From Alphaproteobacteria bacterium (lineage in GTDB: Bacteria > Pseudomonadota > Alphaproteobacteria > SHVV01), in contig VGEO01000001.1 of assembly GCA_016869275.1 (NCBI GenBank), forward strand, positions 1 through 64,000: a DNA stretch of 64,000 nucleotides, written 5' to 3'. The notes below the pieces were generated by a model, which worked only from the letters and a program-made list of their open reading frames with translations, ran no database searches and was not told the DNA's origin. The position numbers and the translations under genes were made by a program. Below are positions 57,461 to 64,000 of the stretch, piece by piece; position 1 is the stretch's first letter, and each line of letters starts with the position of its first letter.

Positions 57461-58257
57461 CTCTGATCCGCGCCACCGACGTTGTCGTGCGCCTGGGCGG
57501 CGCCGCGATCCTGCACGGCATCGACGTCGAGCTCGCCGGCGGCGAGGTCGTCGGCTTGATCGGCGCCAACGGCGCGGGCAAGACCACGCTGCTCCGCGCG
57601 CTGGCCGGGCTGCTCCCGGCGGCGCAGGGCGCGATCGCGCTCGGCGGCCGGCCGCTCGCGCTGCTGCCGCGGCGCGAACTGGCGCAGACCGTGGCGTACC
57701 TTCCGCAAGGCGGCGCCAGCCATTGGCCGGTGTCGGTCGAAACGCTCGCGATGCTGGGGCGGCTGCCGCATTTGGGACCCTGGCGCGGCCCGTGCGAGCG
57801 CGACCGCCGCGCGGTCGAGGCCGCTCTCGCTGCATGCGACGTCGCCCAGTTCCGCAAGCGCACGCTCGACACGCTCTCGGGCGGCGAACGTGCCCGCGTC
57901 CTGATCGCCCGGGCGCTCGCTTCCGAGCCGCGGGTGCTGCTGGCGGACGAGCCGGTCGCCGGGCTCGACCCCGGTCACCAGCTGGACGTGATGGCGACGC
58001 TCCGCCGGCTCGCGGCGACCGGTGCCGGCATCGTCGTCGTCGTGCACGACTTGACACTCGCCGCCCGCTTCTGCGACCGCTTGGTGCTGCTCGACGCCGG
58101 CCGGGTCGCGGCGGCCGGTCCGCCGCGCGCCGTGCTCTCGCGCGAGAACTTGGCGCGCTGCTATGGCATCCGCGCCCAGGTCGCCGAATTCGACGGCGTG
58201 CCGTGGGTCGGGCCGGCTACGCGGATAACCGCACTTGAATCCGATGCCCGGCCTTAG
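57457..58257 (+). CDS. btuD: Cobalamin ABC transporter ATPase BtuD-like
   Basis: 266 residues. Walker A GANGAGKTT near 37-45, Q-loop in YLPQGG, signature LSGGERARV near 142, Walker B VLLADEP near 164 and the switch His in VVHDLTLAARF. Partner of the BtuC-like permease. The C-terminal 25 residues, beyond the ATPase fold, overlap the start of tonB. Confidence 0.94.
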   Translation: MTLIRATDVVVRLGGAAILHGIDVELAGGEVVGLIGANGAGKTTLLRALAGLLPAAQGAIALGGRPLALLPRRELAQTVAYLPQGGASHWPVSVETLAMLGRLPHLGPWRGPCERDRRAVEAALAACDVAQFRKRTLDTLSGGERARVLIARALASEPRVLLADEPVAGLDPGHQLDVMATLRRLAATGAGIVVVVHDLTLAARFCDRLVLLDAGRVAAAGPPRAVLSRENLARCYGIRAQVAEFDGVPWVGPATRITALESDARP

Positions 58258-59083
58258 AGCGCTCGGCCACGCGCTAGCGGCAGCCTCGGCGCGTCCGACC
58301 TTGACCGCAGGCGTCGTCGCATCGGTGCTGCTCCATGCCGCCGCCACCGGCGCGATCCTGTTGTGGCCGGCGGCAACGCCCCGCGAAGCGCCGCCGACGG
58401 TCGCGATCGATGTCGTGTTCGCCCCGGCGACCGTACCCGCGCCGCCGCTGCTGGCGCTCGCGTTGCCCGACCTCCCGCCCCCCGGGGCACCGGGACCGAG
58501 CCCGACCGAGCCGCCAGCGGCCGAGACGGGATCGGCGCCCAACGCCGCTCCGCTGCCGCGCGCGAAGCCGCACCGGCCGCGAGCCGCCGCCAAGTCCCCG
58601 CTACCGCCGGCTCCGGCCGAAACGGCTCCCGCGACCGAGTCGATCGCCGTTGGCGTACCGACCGCGGCACCCGCGTTATCTGCCGGACCCGCCGAGAGCG
58701 TGTCGACACCAGCGATCGAGTCGTCGGCTCCAACCCCACCCACCGTCGCCGCCATCACCAGCGTCGGGCCGCTCACCGGCGGCGCCGCGCTTCCGCCCGA
58801 TCGCGGCGCCGTGCCGCTCGGCGGATCGGTCAATGCGCCGCCCCGCTATCCCTACCTCGCCCGCGCCCGCGCGGAGGAAGGCCAGGTGGTGGTGCGGGTC
58901 GAGGTCAATGCTGCCGGCGGCGTGCGTGCGATCGCGATCGCGCGCTCGAGCGGCTTCGCGTTGCTCGATGAAGCCGCACTCGGCGCGGTGCGTCAGTGGC
59001 GCTTCGAGCCGGCGCGCCGAAGCGGCGCCGCAGTCGCGGCGACGCTTGATGTCCCGATCAGCTTCCGCTTGACCGATCGCTGA
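58244..59083 (+). CDS. tonB: TonB-like energy transducer
   Basis: Spans the periplasm to power outer-membrane receptors. 279 residues from ATG 58244 (a TTG at 58235 would add three). A single N-terminal membrane helix lies at about 22-42. A long Pro/Ala-rich periplasmic stretch (about 55-190) leads to the C-terminal TonB domain with NAPPRYPYLARARAEEGQVVVRVEVNAAG and LDEAALGAVRQWRFEPAR. Last gene of the B12 operon, presumably devoted to BtuB. ExbB and ExbD are not encoded here. Confidence 0.92.
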   Translation: MPGLRALGHALAAASARPTLTAGVVASVLLHAAATGAILLWPAATPREAPPTVAIDVVFAPATVPAPPLLALALPDLPPPGAPGPSPTEPPAAETGSAPNAAPLPRAKPHRPRAAAKSPLPPAPAETAPATESIAVGVPTAAPALSAGPAESVSTPAIESSAPTPPTVAAITSVGPLTGGAALPPDRGAVPLGGSVNAPPRYPYLARARAEEGQVVVRVEVNAAGGVRAIAIARSSGFALLDEAALGAVRQWRFEPARRSGAAVAATLDVPISFRLTDR

Positions 59084-59086
59084 CGC

Positions 59087-59869
59087 TCACGCGTCCCCGA
59101 TCGCCGCGACCAGCGCGTCGAGTCCGTCGGTGAGCGCGGCCGGTCCCGGCTGTAAAATGAGCGGCGACTTGATCTCGCGGATGCGCCCGGCGGCGACCGC
59201 GGGAATCGCGGACCAGCCCGGCCGTGCCGCGATCCGCTCCGGCCGCACTTTCTTCCCGCACCACGAAGCGACGATGACATCGGGACGCGCCGCGATCACC
59301 GCGTCCGGCGTGACGATTCGGTCCTTGGCGGCCGGACGCGCGCGCAACTCGGCGAAGGCATCGCGCCCGCCGGCGATTTCGATCAGCTCGGACACCCAGC
59401 CGATGCCGGTGATGAGTGGATCGTCCCACTCCTCGAAATAGACGCGCGGCCGCGGCCGCCCCGCCGCCTCCTGCCGCACGGTCGCGAGGCGCTGGTCGAG
59501 CGACGCGACCAGGACGGCGGCTTTGGCATCGGCGCCGATCAAAGCACCAAGCGTTCGGATCATGGCCAGGATGCCGGCGACGTCGCGCTGATTGAAGGCG
59601 TGGACCTGGAGGCCGGCGCGGATCAGGTCGGCGGCGATCCCGGCCTGGAGATCGGAAAAGGTGAGCACGAGATCGGGTTCGAGCGCGACGATCTTCGAAA
59701 TGTCGGCCGAGGTGAAAGCCGAGACCCGGGGTTTTTCGCGCCGGACGCGCGCCGGCCGCACCGCGTAGCCGGTGACGCCGACGATCCGATGCTCTTCGCC
59801 CAGGAGATAGAGGGTCTCGACCGTCTCTTCGGTCAGACAGACGATGCGCGACGGTCCATCGCCCGCCAC
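59087..59869 (-). CDS. BtuF-like cobalamin/siderophore-binding protein without signal peptide
   Basis: 260 residues in the helical-backbone (BtuF/FhuD) binding-protein fold: RIVCLTEETVETLYLLGEEHRIVGVTGYA at the start, VSAFTSADISKIVALEPDLVLTFSD near 50, VYFEEWDDPLITGIGWVSELIEIAGG near 145 and ARPDVIVASWCGK near 195. Starts at GTG 59869; an in-frame stop just upstream rules out an N-terminal signal peptide. It would therefore stay in the cytoplasm unless exported otherwise. It is the last gene after DUF350 (16-base gap) and converges with tonB. Confidence 0.85.
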   Translation of the reverse strand: MAGDGPSRIVCLTEETVETLYLLGEEHRIVGVTGYAVRPARVRREKPRVSAFTSADISKIVALEPDLVLTFSDLQAGIAADLIRAGLQVHAFNQRDVAGILAMIRTLGALIGADAKAAVLVASLDQRLATVRQEAAGRPRPRVYFEEWDDPLITGIGWVSELIEIAGGRDAFAELRARPAAKDRIVTPDAVIAARPDVIVASWCGKKVRPERIAARPGWSAIPAVAAGRIREIKSPLILQPGPAALTDGLDALVAAIGDA

Positions 59870-59885
59870 CGACGGCCGCCCGCCG

Positions 59886-60290
59886 CTAGTAAGCGATGCA
59901 CGCGGCGTTGACGATCCCGATCGTGATCGAGGTCGCCGCCATCGTCACCCCGGCGGCGGTGTCGTTGTCGGCGATCCGCTGCGACACGCCGCCGATCAGG
60001 ATCGAGGCCAGAAAATAAGCGCCGATCTGCGCCACCAGCGCGACCGCGCTCCAGATCGCCATATCGAGCATCGAGACGCTGTGCGCGACGGTGCTCGCGA
60101 GCGGCAGCGTGAACCCGATCACCGCCCCGCCCAGGCTGGCGGCGGCGGCGCTATTGCCGGTACGGATCAGATCGAATTCGCGGTGCGGTGTGATCAGGAC
60201 GTAGACGCCGACGAACACCCCGATCGCGACCAGCGAGGCGAGGAAATAAGCGATGAAATTGGGTAGTCCCTGCAGCGAGGCGGCGATCAT
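59886..60290 (-). CDS. DUF350 membrane protein (YjfL-like)
   Basis: 134 residues with four hydrophobic segments arranged as two repeats, the DUF350 pattern. LVAIGVFVGVYVLITPHREFDLIRTGNSAAAASLGGAVIGFTLPLAS contains the conserved glycine-rich turn. In enterobacteria the related yjfL lies with yjfM (DUF1190) and yjfC (glutathionylspermidine-synthase-like), as here. Function unknown; a membrane-stress or polyamine-peptide role is only an inference from partners. Confidence 0.88.
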   Translation of the reverse strand: MIAASLQGLPNFIAYFLASLVAIGVFVGVYVLITPHREFDLIRTGNSAAAASLGGAVIGFTLPLASTVAHSVSMLDMAIWSAVALVAQIGAYFLASILIGGVSQRIADNDTAAGVTMAATSITIGIVNAACIAY

Positions 60291-60294
60291 GTCT

Positions 60295-61419
60295 TCACCC
60301 GATATAGTGCGGAACGAAGCGGCTGGCGTTGGTGGTGATCTCGTTCGCGTCCTCGCGGATGCCGATGCCGGCCGCCTGGCTGGCGATGATCCACGAGCCG
60401 ATCACCGGATAGTTGCCGTCGAACGACGGCAGGCCGGCATAAGCCTGATAGACGAAGCCTTCGGCGCCGTAGCTGCCGGGCACGCTCTGGACGACAGTGT
60501 CGCCGTCGCGCACCTCTACGTTGGCGCCCTCGCGGCCGAAGATCGGCTTGCGCACCGTTCGACCGGCGATCGCGCCGGCGTCGAACGCGGTCGGCAGCAG
60601 GTTGGGGTGACCCTCGGCCATCTCCCACAGGATCGCGAGGATCGCTTTGTTCGAAAGCACGAGCTTCCAGGCCGGCTCGATCACCTTGACCGCGCCCGAC
60701 AAGAGATACGCCCCGAACTCTTCTTGAATGAGCCATTCCCACGGATAGAGCTTGAACAGCACGTCGATCGCGCGGCCGCTCAGATCGATGAAATGGCGGC
60801 CATCCCAGCCGATTTCCTCGATCGCGATGCGCTCGGTCTTGAGCCCCGCTTGCACCGCGGTGTCGCGCAAGTACTCAACCGTGCCTTCGTCTTCGCCATG
60901 GCCTTTGACGGCCGAGAAATGCACGGTCTGGCGGCCAATGCCGAAGCGGCGCCAAGCGTCGATCAGCTTCTCGTGGATCGAGTTGAACTGGTCGCGCTCG
61001 GGCCAGTGCGCTTCGAGCCAGTCCCACTGCACCACCGCGGCCTCAAACAGCGCGGTCGGGGTGTCGGCGTTGTACTCGAGGAGCTTGGGCGGATCGCGGC
61101 CGTCGTAGCGCAGATCGAACCGGCCGTAGATATTGCGCTCCTGCATCTTCCACGACCGCTCGATCGCGGCGCGCGCCGGTTCGGGGATCGCCAGCCGGTC
61201 GTAGCAGCCTTCGCTCACCACGCGCTCGACCGCGGCGAGGCAGAGTTGCTCGAGCTCGTTGGTCGCGTCATCGAGCGCGTCGATCTGCGCTTCGCTGAAA
61301 CGATAGCAGGCGGTTTCGTCCCAGTAGGGCTTGCCGGCGATTGTGTGGAACGAGAAGCCGAGGTCGCGTTCGACGTGGGCGGCCCAATCGGACCGCGGCG
61401 TCATCGGCTCGCGGTGCAC
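60295..61419 (-). CDS. ygiC: Glutathionylspermidine-synthase-like ATP-grasp protein (YgiC/YjfC)
   Basis: 374 residues from GTG 61419, aligning with the YgiC N-terminus (REPMTPRSDW). Family blocks: LLEYNADTPTALFEAAVVQWDWLE near 118, FKLYPWEWLIQEEFG near 222, EPAWKLVLSNKAILAILWEMAEGHPNLLP near 250, KPIFGREGANV near 290 and GIGIREDANEITTNASRFVPH at the end. It resembles the amide-ligase half of E. coli Gss without the amidase half. Lies between the DUF1190 gene (four-base gap) and DUF350. Confidence 0.92.
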   Translation of the reverse strand: MHREPMTPRSDWAAHVERDLGFSFHTIAGKPYWDETACYRFSEAQIDALDDATNELEQLCLAAVERVVSEGCYDRLAIPEPARAAIERSWKMQERNIYGRFDLRYDGRDPPKLLEYNADTPTALFEAAVVQWDWLEAHWPERDQFNSIHEKLIDAWRRFGIGRQTVHFSAVKGHGEDEGTVEYLRDTAVQAGLKTERIAIEEIGWDGRHFIDLSGRAIDVLFKLYPWEWLIQEEFGAYLLSGAVKVIEPAWKLVLSNKAILAILWEMAEGHPNLLPTAFDAGAIAGRTVRKPIFGREGANVEVRDGDTVVQSVPGSYGAEGFVYQAYAGLPSFDGNYPVIGSWIIASQAAGIGIREDANEITTNASRFVPHYIG

Positions 61420-61423
61420 GGGC

Positions 61424-61927
61424 TCAGCTGATGCCCGACGAACCGTGCGCAGTGGCGGAGCGGCCGAACCCGCCGCGCCGTACGTCGTCGTTCAAGGTCG
61501 CGGTCTGGCGGCCGGCGTCGTAGCGGCCCACGGTTTGGCCGCCGTTGCGCCCGCCGGCGGTGAGATTGTCGGCGCGGTCGCGATAAACCGGCGCGAACCC
61601 GCCGCTGCGGCCCATCATGTAGCCCATCATCAACGGCAGGAACATGCTGGTGACGCCGCTCCCGCTCGCGACTTCACGTTGCTCGCAGTTGCCAGCGCCG
61701 AACTCCTGCTCGCATAGCTCCTTACGTCTGAATTGCGGCGCGGTCTGTTCGTGCTCCTTCTTGGCGTCGGCGAAACTGGTCTCGCACGCCACCCTGCTGA
61801 AGGCGGCGCCGCACTCGGACGGATTGCGGAACAAGTGGCTCTCGTCCGACCCGCTCAGGTTGTAGACGGTGGCGGCGACCGCGGCGGTGCCGAGTAGCGC
61901 CAGGGTCACGACTTGAGACTTGCGCAT
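61424..61927 (-). CDS. ygiB: DUF1190 family exported protein (YgiB/YjfM)
   Basis: 167 residues. An N-terminal hydrophobic segment (about 6-20) with no lipobox Cys, so it is anchored or secreted rather than lipidated as in E. coli YgiB. Conserved cysteines in PSECGAAF, RVACETSF, ELCEQEFGAGNCE; then FLPLMMGYMMGR and the VRRGGFGRS tail, all shared with YgiB. First gene of the ygiB-ygiC-DUF350-btuF-like operon; the 165 bases upstream separate it from divergent sthA. Confidence 0.9.
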   Translation of the reverse strand: MRKSQVVTLALLGTAAVAATVYNLSGSDESHLFRNPSECGAAFSRVACETSFADAKKEHEQTAPQFRRKELCEQEFGAGNCEQREVASGSGVTSMFLPLMMGYMMGRSGGFAPVYRDRADNLTAGGRNGGQTVGRYDAGRQTATLNDDVRRGGFGRSATAHGSSGIS

Positions 61928-62082
61928 CGCTCGGGGCTCCCGGTGTTCAGAATGACTTGGTCTTCCATAGATAGCGTCACTGCGCCCAAAAACCAAGTCG
62001 CGCAGACGCGTTCCGGAACCGCACTTGAACATCCCGCTGAAGAATTCGGCGCAAGGTGTTTAAATCCTGACACTATTTGGTT

Positions 62083-62096
62083 AGGGGGTTGTCATT
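62083..62096 (+). promoter_or_regulatory. Ribosome-binding site and apparent ATT start codon of sthA
   Basis: AGGGGG at 62083-62088 lies five bases before ATT at 62094-62096. Between the in-frame stop TAG (62082) and the GTG at 62121 there is no ATG, GTG or TTG, yet the conserved TYDYDLVVIGSGPGG region is encoded here. ATT initiation, known for infC and pcnB in E. coli, best explains the gene's start. Confidence 0.7.
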
Positions 62097-63500
62097 ACTA
62101 CCTACGACTATGATCTCGTCGTGATCGGTTCGGGGCCGGGCGGTCAACGCGCAGCGATTCAGGCGGCCAAACTCGGCAAGAACGTCCTGGTGGTCGAGCG
62201 CAAGGCGGTGGTCGGCGGCGTCTGCGTCAACACCGGCACAATCCCCAGCAAGACGATGCGCGAAGCGGCGCTGCACCTCTCGGGCTTTCGCGAGCGCAGC
62301 ATTTACGGCGCGTCCTACTCGGTCAAGAAGCACATCACGATGACCGACTTGCTTTACCGCGCCGAGAACGTCATTAAGCACGAGCTCGACGTGATCCGCC
62401 ATCAGCTCCAGCGCAACGGCGTCGAAATGATCGAGGCCGAAGCGAGCTTCGCCGATCCGCACACCTTGCGGCTCGCCGAAGTGCAGCGGAAAAAGGTGCG
62501 CGATATCTCATCCTCCAAGGTGGTGATCGCCGTCGGAACCTCGACCAGTCTCGATCCCTCGATCCCGTTCGACGGCCAGCGCATCTCCACCAGCGACGAC
62601 ATCCTCGATCTCAAGGAGCTGCCGCGCACCCTCGCCGTGGTCGGCGCCGGCGTGATCGGCTGCGAATACGCGACGATCTTCGCCGCCCTCGGCGTGCGCG
62701 TGACACTTGTCGACAAGCGCCCGCGGCTGCTCGAGTTCGTCGACAACGAGATCGTCGAAGCGCTGATCTATCAGATGCGCCGACAACGCGTCACGCTGCG
62801 GCTCGGCGAGGAAGTGAGCGGCCTCGAAATCAACACCGACGCCAAGAACGGCGAGCAGGTCAGCATCAACCTCAAGAGCGGCAAGCACATTACCGCGCAG
62901 AGGGCGCTCTACAGCATCGGCCGCAGCGGCGCGACCGAAAAGCTCGGTCTCGACCACGCCACACTCACGGCCGATTCGCGCGGTCGCATCAAGGTCAACG
63001 AGTTCTTCCAGACCGAGGTGCCCAACATCTACGCGGTCGGCGACGTGATCGGCTTCCCGAGCCTCGCCTCGGCGTCGATGGAGCAAGGGCGGCTCGCCGC
63101 GTGCCATGCCTTCGGCGTCGCTGCCGAGAGCGTGCCCGAGCTGGTTCCCTACGGCATCTATACGATCCCGGAAATCTCGACGGTCGGGCAATCCGAGGAG
63201 CAGCTCACCGCCGCCGGCACGCCCTACGAGGTCGGCAAGGCCGCCTACCGCGAGATCGCGCGCGGCCAGATCATCGGCGACCAGATCGGCCTCTTGAAGC
63301 TCCTATTCGAACCGAAGACGCACAAGCTCTTGGGCGTCCACATTATCGGCGAAGGGGCGAGCGAACTGATCCACGTCGGCCAGGCGGTGATGGCGCTCGG
63401 CGTGCCGATCGAGTACTTCGTCAACACCGTCTTCAACTATCCGACGCTCGCCGAGTGCTACAAGACCGCGGCGTTCGACGGCATCAACCGGCTGGGCTGA
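62094..63500 (+). CDS. sthA: Soluble pyridine nucleotide transhydrogenase SthA
   Basis: FAD enzyme moving reducing equivalents between NADPH and NAD. 468 residues from ATT 62094 (see its ribosome site), E. coli SthA 466. VVIGSGPGG is the FAD Rossmann motif, VCVNTGTIPSK replaces the CxxxxC disulfide of lipoamide dehydrogenase with a single Cys, the SthA-like state, and GAGVIGCEYATIFAALG binds the pyridine nucleotide. NIYAVGDVIGFPSLA and YFVNTVFNYPTLAECYK complete the fold. Starting at GTG 62121 would delete the first beta strand, so that start is rejected. Confidence 0.92.
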   Translation: MTTYDYDLVVIGSGPGGQRAAIQAAKLGKNVLVVERKAVVGGVCVNTGTIPSKTMREAALHLSGFRERSIYGASYSVKKHITMTDLLYRAENVIKHELDVIRHQLQRNGVEMIEAEASFADPHTLRLAEVQRKKVRDISSSKVVIAVGTSTSLDPSIPFDGQRISTSDDILDLKELPRTLAVVGAGVIGCEYATIFAALGVRVTLVDKRPRLLEFVDNEIVEALIYQMRRQRVTLRLGEEVSGLEINTDAKNGEQVSINLKSGKHITAQRALYSIGRSGATEKLGLDHATLTADSRGRIKVNEFFQTEVPNIYAVGDVIGFPSLASASMEQGRLAACHAFGVAAESVPELVPYGIYTIPEISTVGQSEEQLTAAGTPYEVGKAAYREIARGQIIGDQIGLLKLLFEPKTHKLLGVHIIGEGASELIHVGQAVMALGVPIEYFVNTVFNYPTLAECYKTAAFDGINRLG

Positions 63501-64000
63501 GCACACTTGCGCGCGCGAGCGCGACGCCGCTCGCGTACATGTCGTCGAGCGCCCGCGCGCGCGACCCGGCAAGGTCGATCGCCCGGCACGCGTCTTCGAT
63601 GACCGCGGTCTCGAACCCCAGCCGGCGCGCGTCGATCGCCGAGTATGCGACGCAATAGTCGAGCGCGAGGCCGCACAGGACCACCCGTGTCAAGCCACGC
63701 TCGCGAAGGTAGCCGGCGAGCCCGGTCGGGGTGCGGCGGTCGTTTTCGAAAAACGCCGAATAGGAATCGATCTCGGCGCGGAAGCCCTTGCGCAAGACCA
63801 GCTCCGCGTGCGGCAGCGCGAGGCCCGGGTGAACGGCCGCGCCGGCACTCTCCTGGACGCAGTGGTCGGGCCACAGCACCTGTGGGCCGTAAGCCACCTC
63901 GATTGTGTCGTAAGGGCGGCGACCGGGGTAGCTGCTCGCGAACGAGCGATGACCGGCCGGATGCCAATCTTGAGTAAGGATCCCGTGGCGAAACGCGGCC
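63484..64000 (-). CDS. pncA: Nicotinamidase PncA, N-terminus cut by the window edge
   Basis: Deamidates nicotinamide to nicotinate for NAD recycling. 172 codons are visible. QDWHPAGHRSFAS gives the metal-binding Asp and His residues, LVLRKGF the catalytic Lys, DSYSAFF a family block, and LALDYCVAYSA the nucleophilic Cys. The catalytic Asp of the first strand lies beyond position 64000. It overlaps the sthA end by 17 bases in convergent orientation. Frames starting at 63897 are only internal. Confidence 0.92.
   Translation of the reverse strand, partial: AAFRHGILTQDWHPAGHRSFASSYPGRRPYDTIEVAYGPQVLWPDHCVQESAGAAVHPGLALPHAELVLRKGFRAEIDSYSAFFENDRRTPTGLAGYLRERGLTRVVLCGLALDYCVAYSAIDARRLGFETAVIEDACRAIDLAGSRARALDDMYASGVALARASVLSPAG

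Noticed and set aside
62121..63500. GTG at 62121 as the start of sthA
   Set aside because: It would remove the first beta strand and part of the FAD-binding fold, and no ribosome site precedes it.

Overview
This 64 kb window is GC-rich chromosomal DNA with tightly packed genes, many overlapping by an ATGA or GTGA. Gene content fits an alphaproteobacterium, probably Rhodospirillales-like. The supporting signs are an mraZ-rsmH-ftsL-ftsI-murE block, a methionine synthase split into two genes, an ArsR-methyltransferase fusion ahead of metF, an S21 protein beginning [12 protein letters not shown], and MlaA/MlaC, LpxB and SthA homologues. This assignment is inferred from families; no 16S gene is present. 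No insertion sequence, prophage, CRISPR array or tRNA gene was seen.

Layout. 1-5010 (minus): start of the division/cell-wall cluster, with murE cut by the left edge. Upstream of mraZ lie five TGGG repeats at an exact 10-bp period overlapping a TTGACA element, which look like a MraZ operator. 5190-8036 (minus): RNase P RNA, an AmpD-like amidase, an EamA transporter and djlA. 8111-14912: a fused 5-oxoprolinase/hydantoinase, then four tandem short-chain dehydrogenases, the last missing its cofactor-binding N-terminus. 15006-20627 (minus): sahR-like regulator, metF, metH N-terminal half and metH C-terminal half, joined by four-base overlaps. 21067-24298: mlaA, mlaC and, convergent, ettA.

24425-30868 (plus): seven consecutive, divergent paralogues of the EamA/DMT ten-helix transporter family, almost all touching or overlapping. 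This is the most unusual feature of the window. 30865-41390: glutaminase, parvulin, S21, class II aldolase, ketopantoate reductase, lpxB, a Gfo/Idh oxidoreductase, a small cytochrome c, a cyclopropane-synthase-like methyltransferase and a DUF1295 protein. 41407-53154: a catabolic/accessory stretch with a TauD-type dioxygenase and a deleted copy of it, an orphan ABC binding protein, a PhyH-type oxygenase, two SDR copies (one a fragment), a DNA glycosylase, HyuB, an amidohydrolase, a luciferase-like oxidoreductase and a GFA-family protein.

53255-59869: a vitamin B12 uptake locus made of a cobalamin riboswitch, btuB, btuF, btuC, btuD and tonB. It fits the B12-dependent methionine synthase elsewhere in the window. 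Convergent to it is a ygiB-ygiC-DUF350 operon ending in a second BtuF-like protein without a signal peptide. The window closes with sthA, which appears to start at ATT, and a partial pncA. rpsU likewise appears to start at a non-standard CTG. Three gene remnants (14030, 42236, 45424) show local duplication followed by decay.
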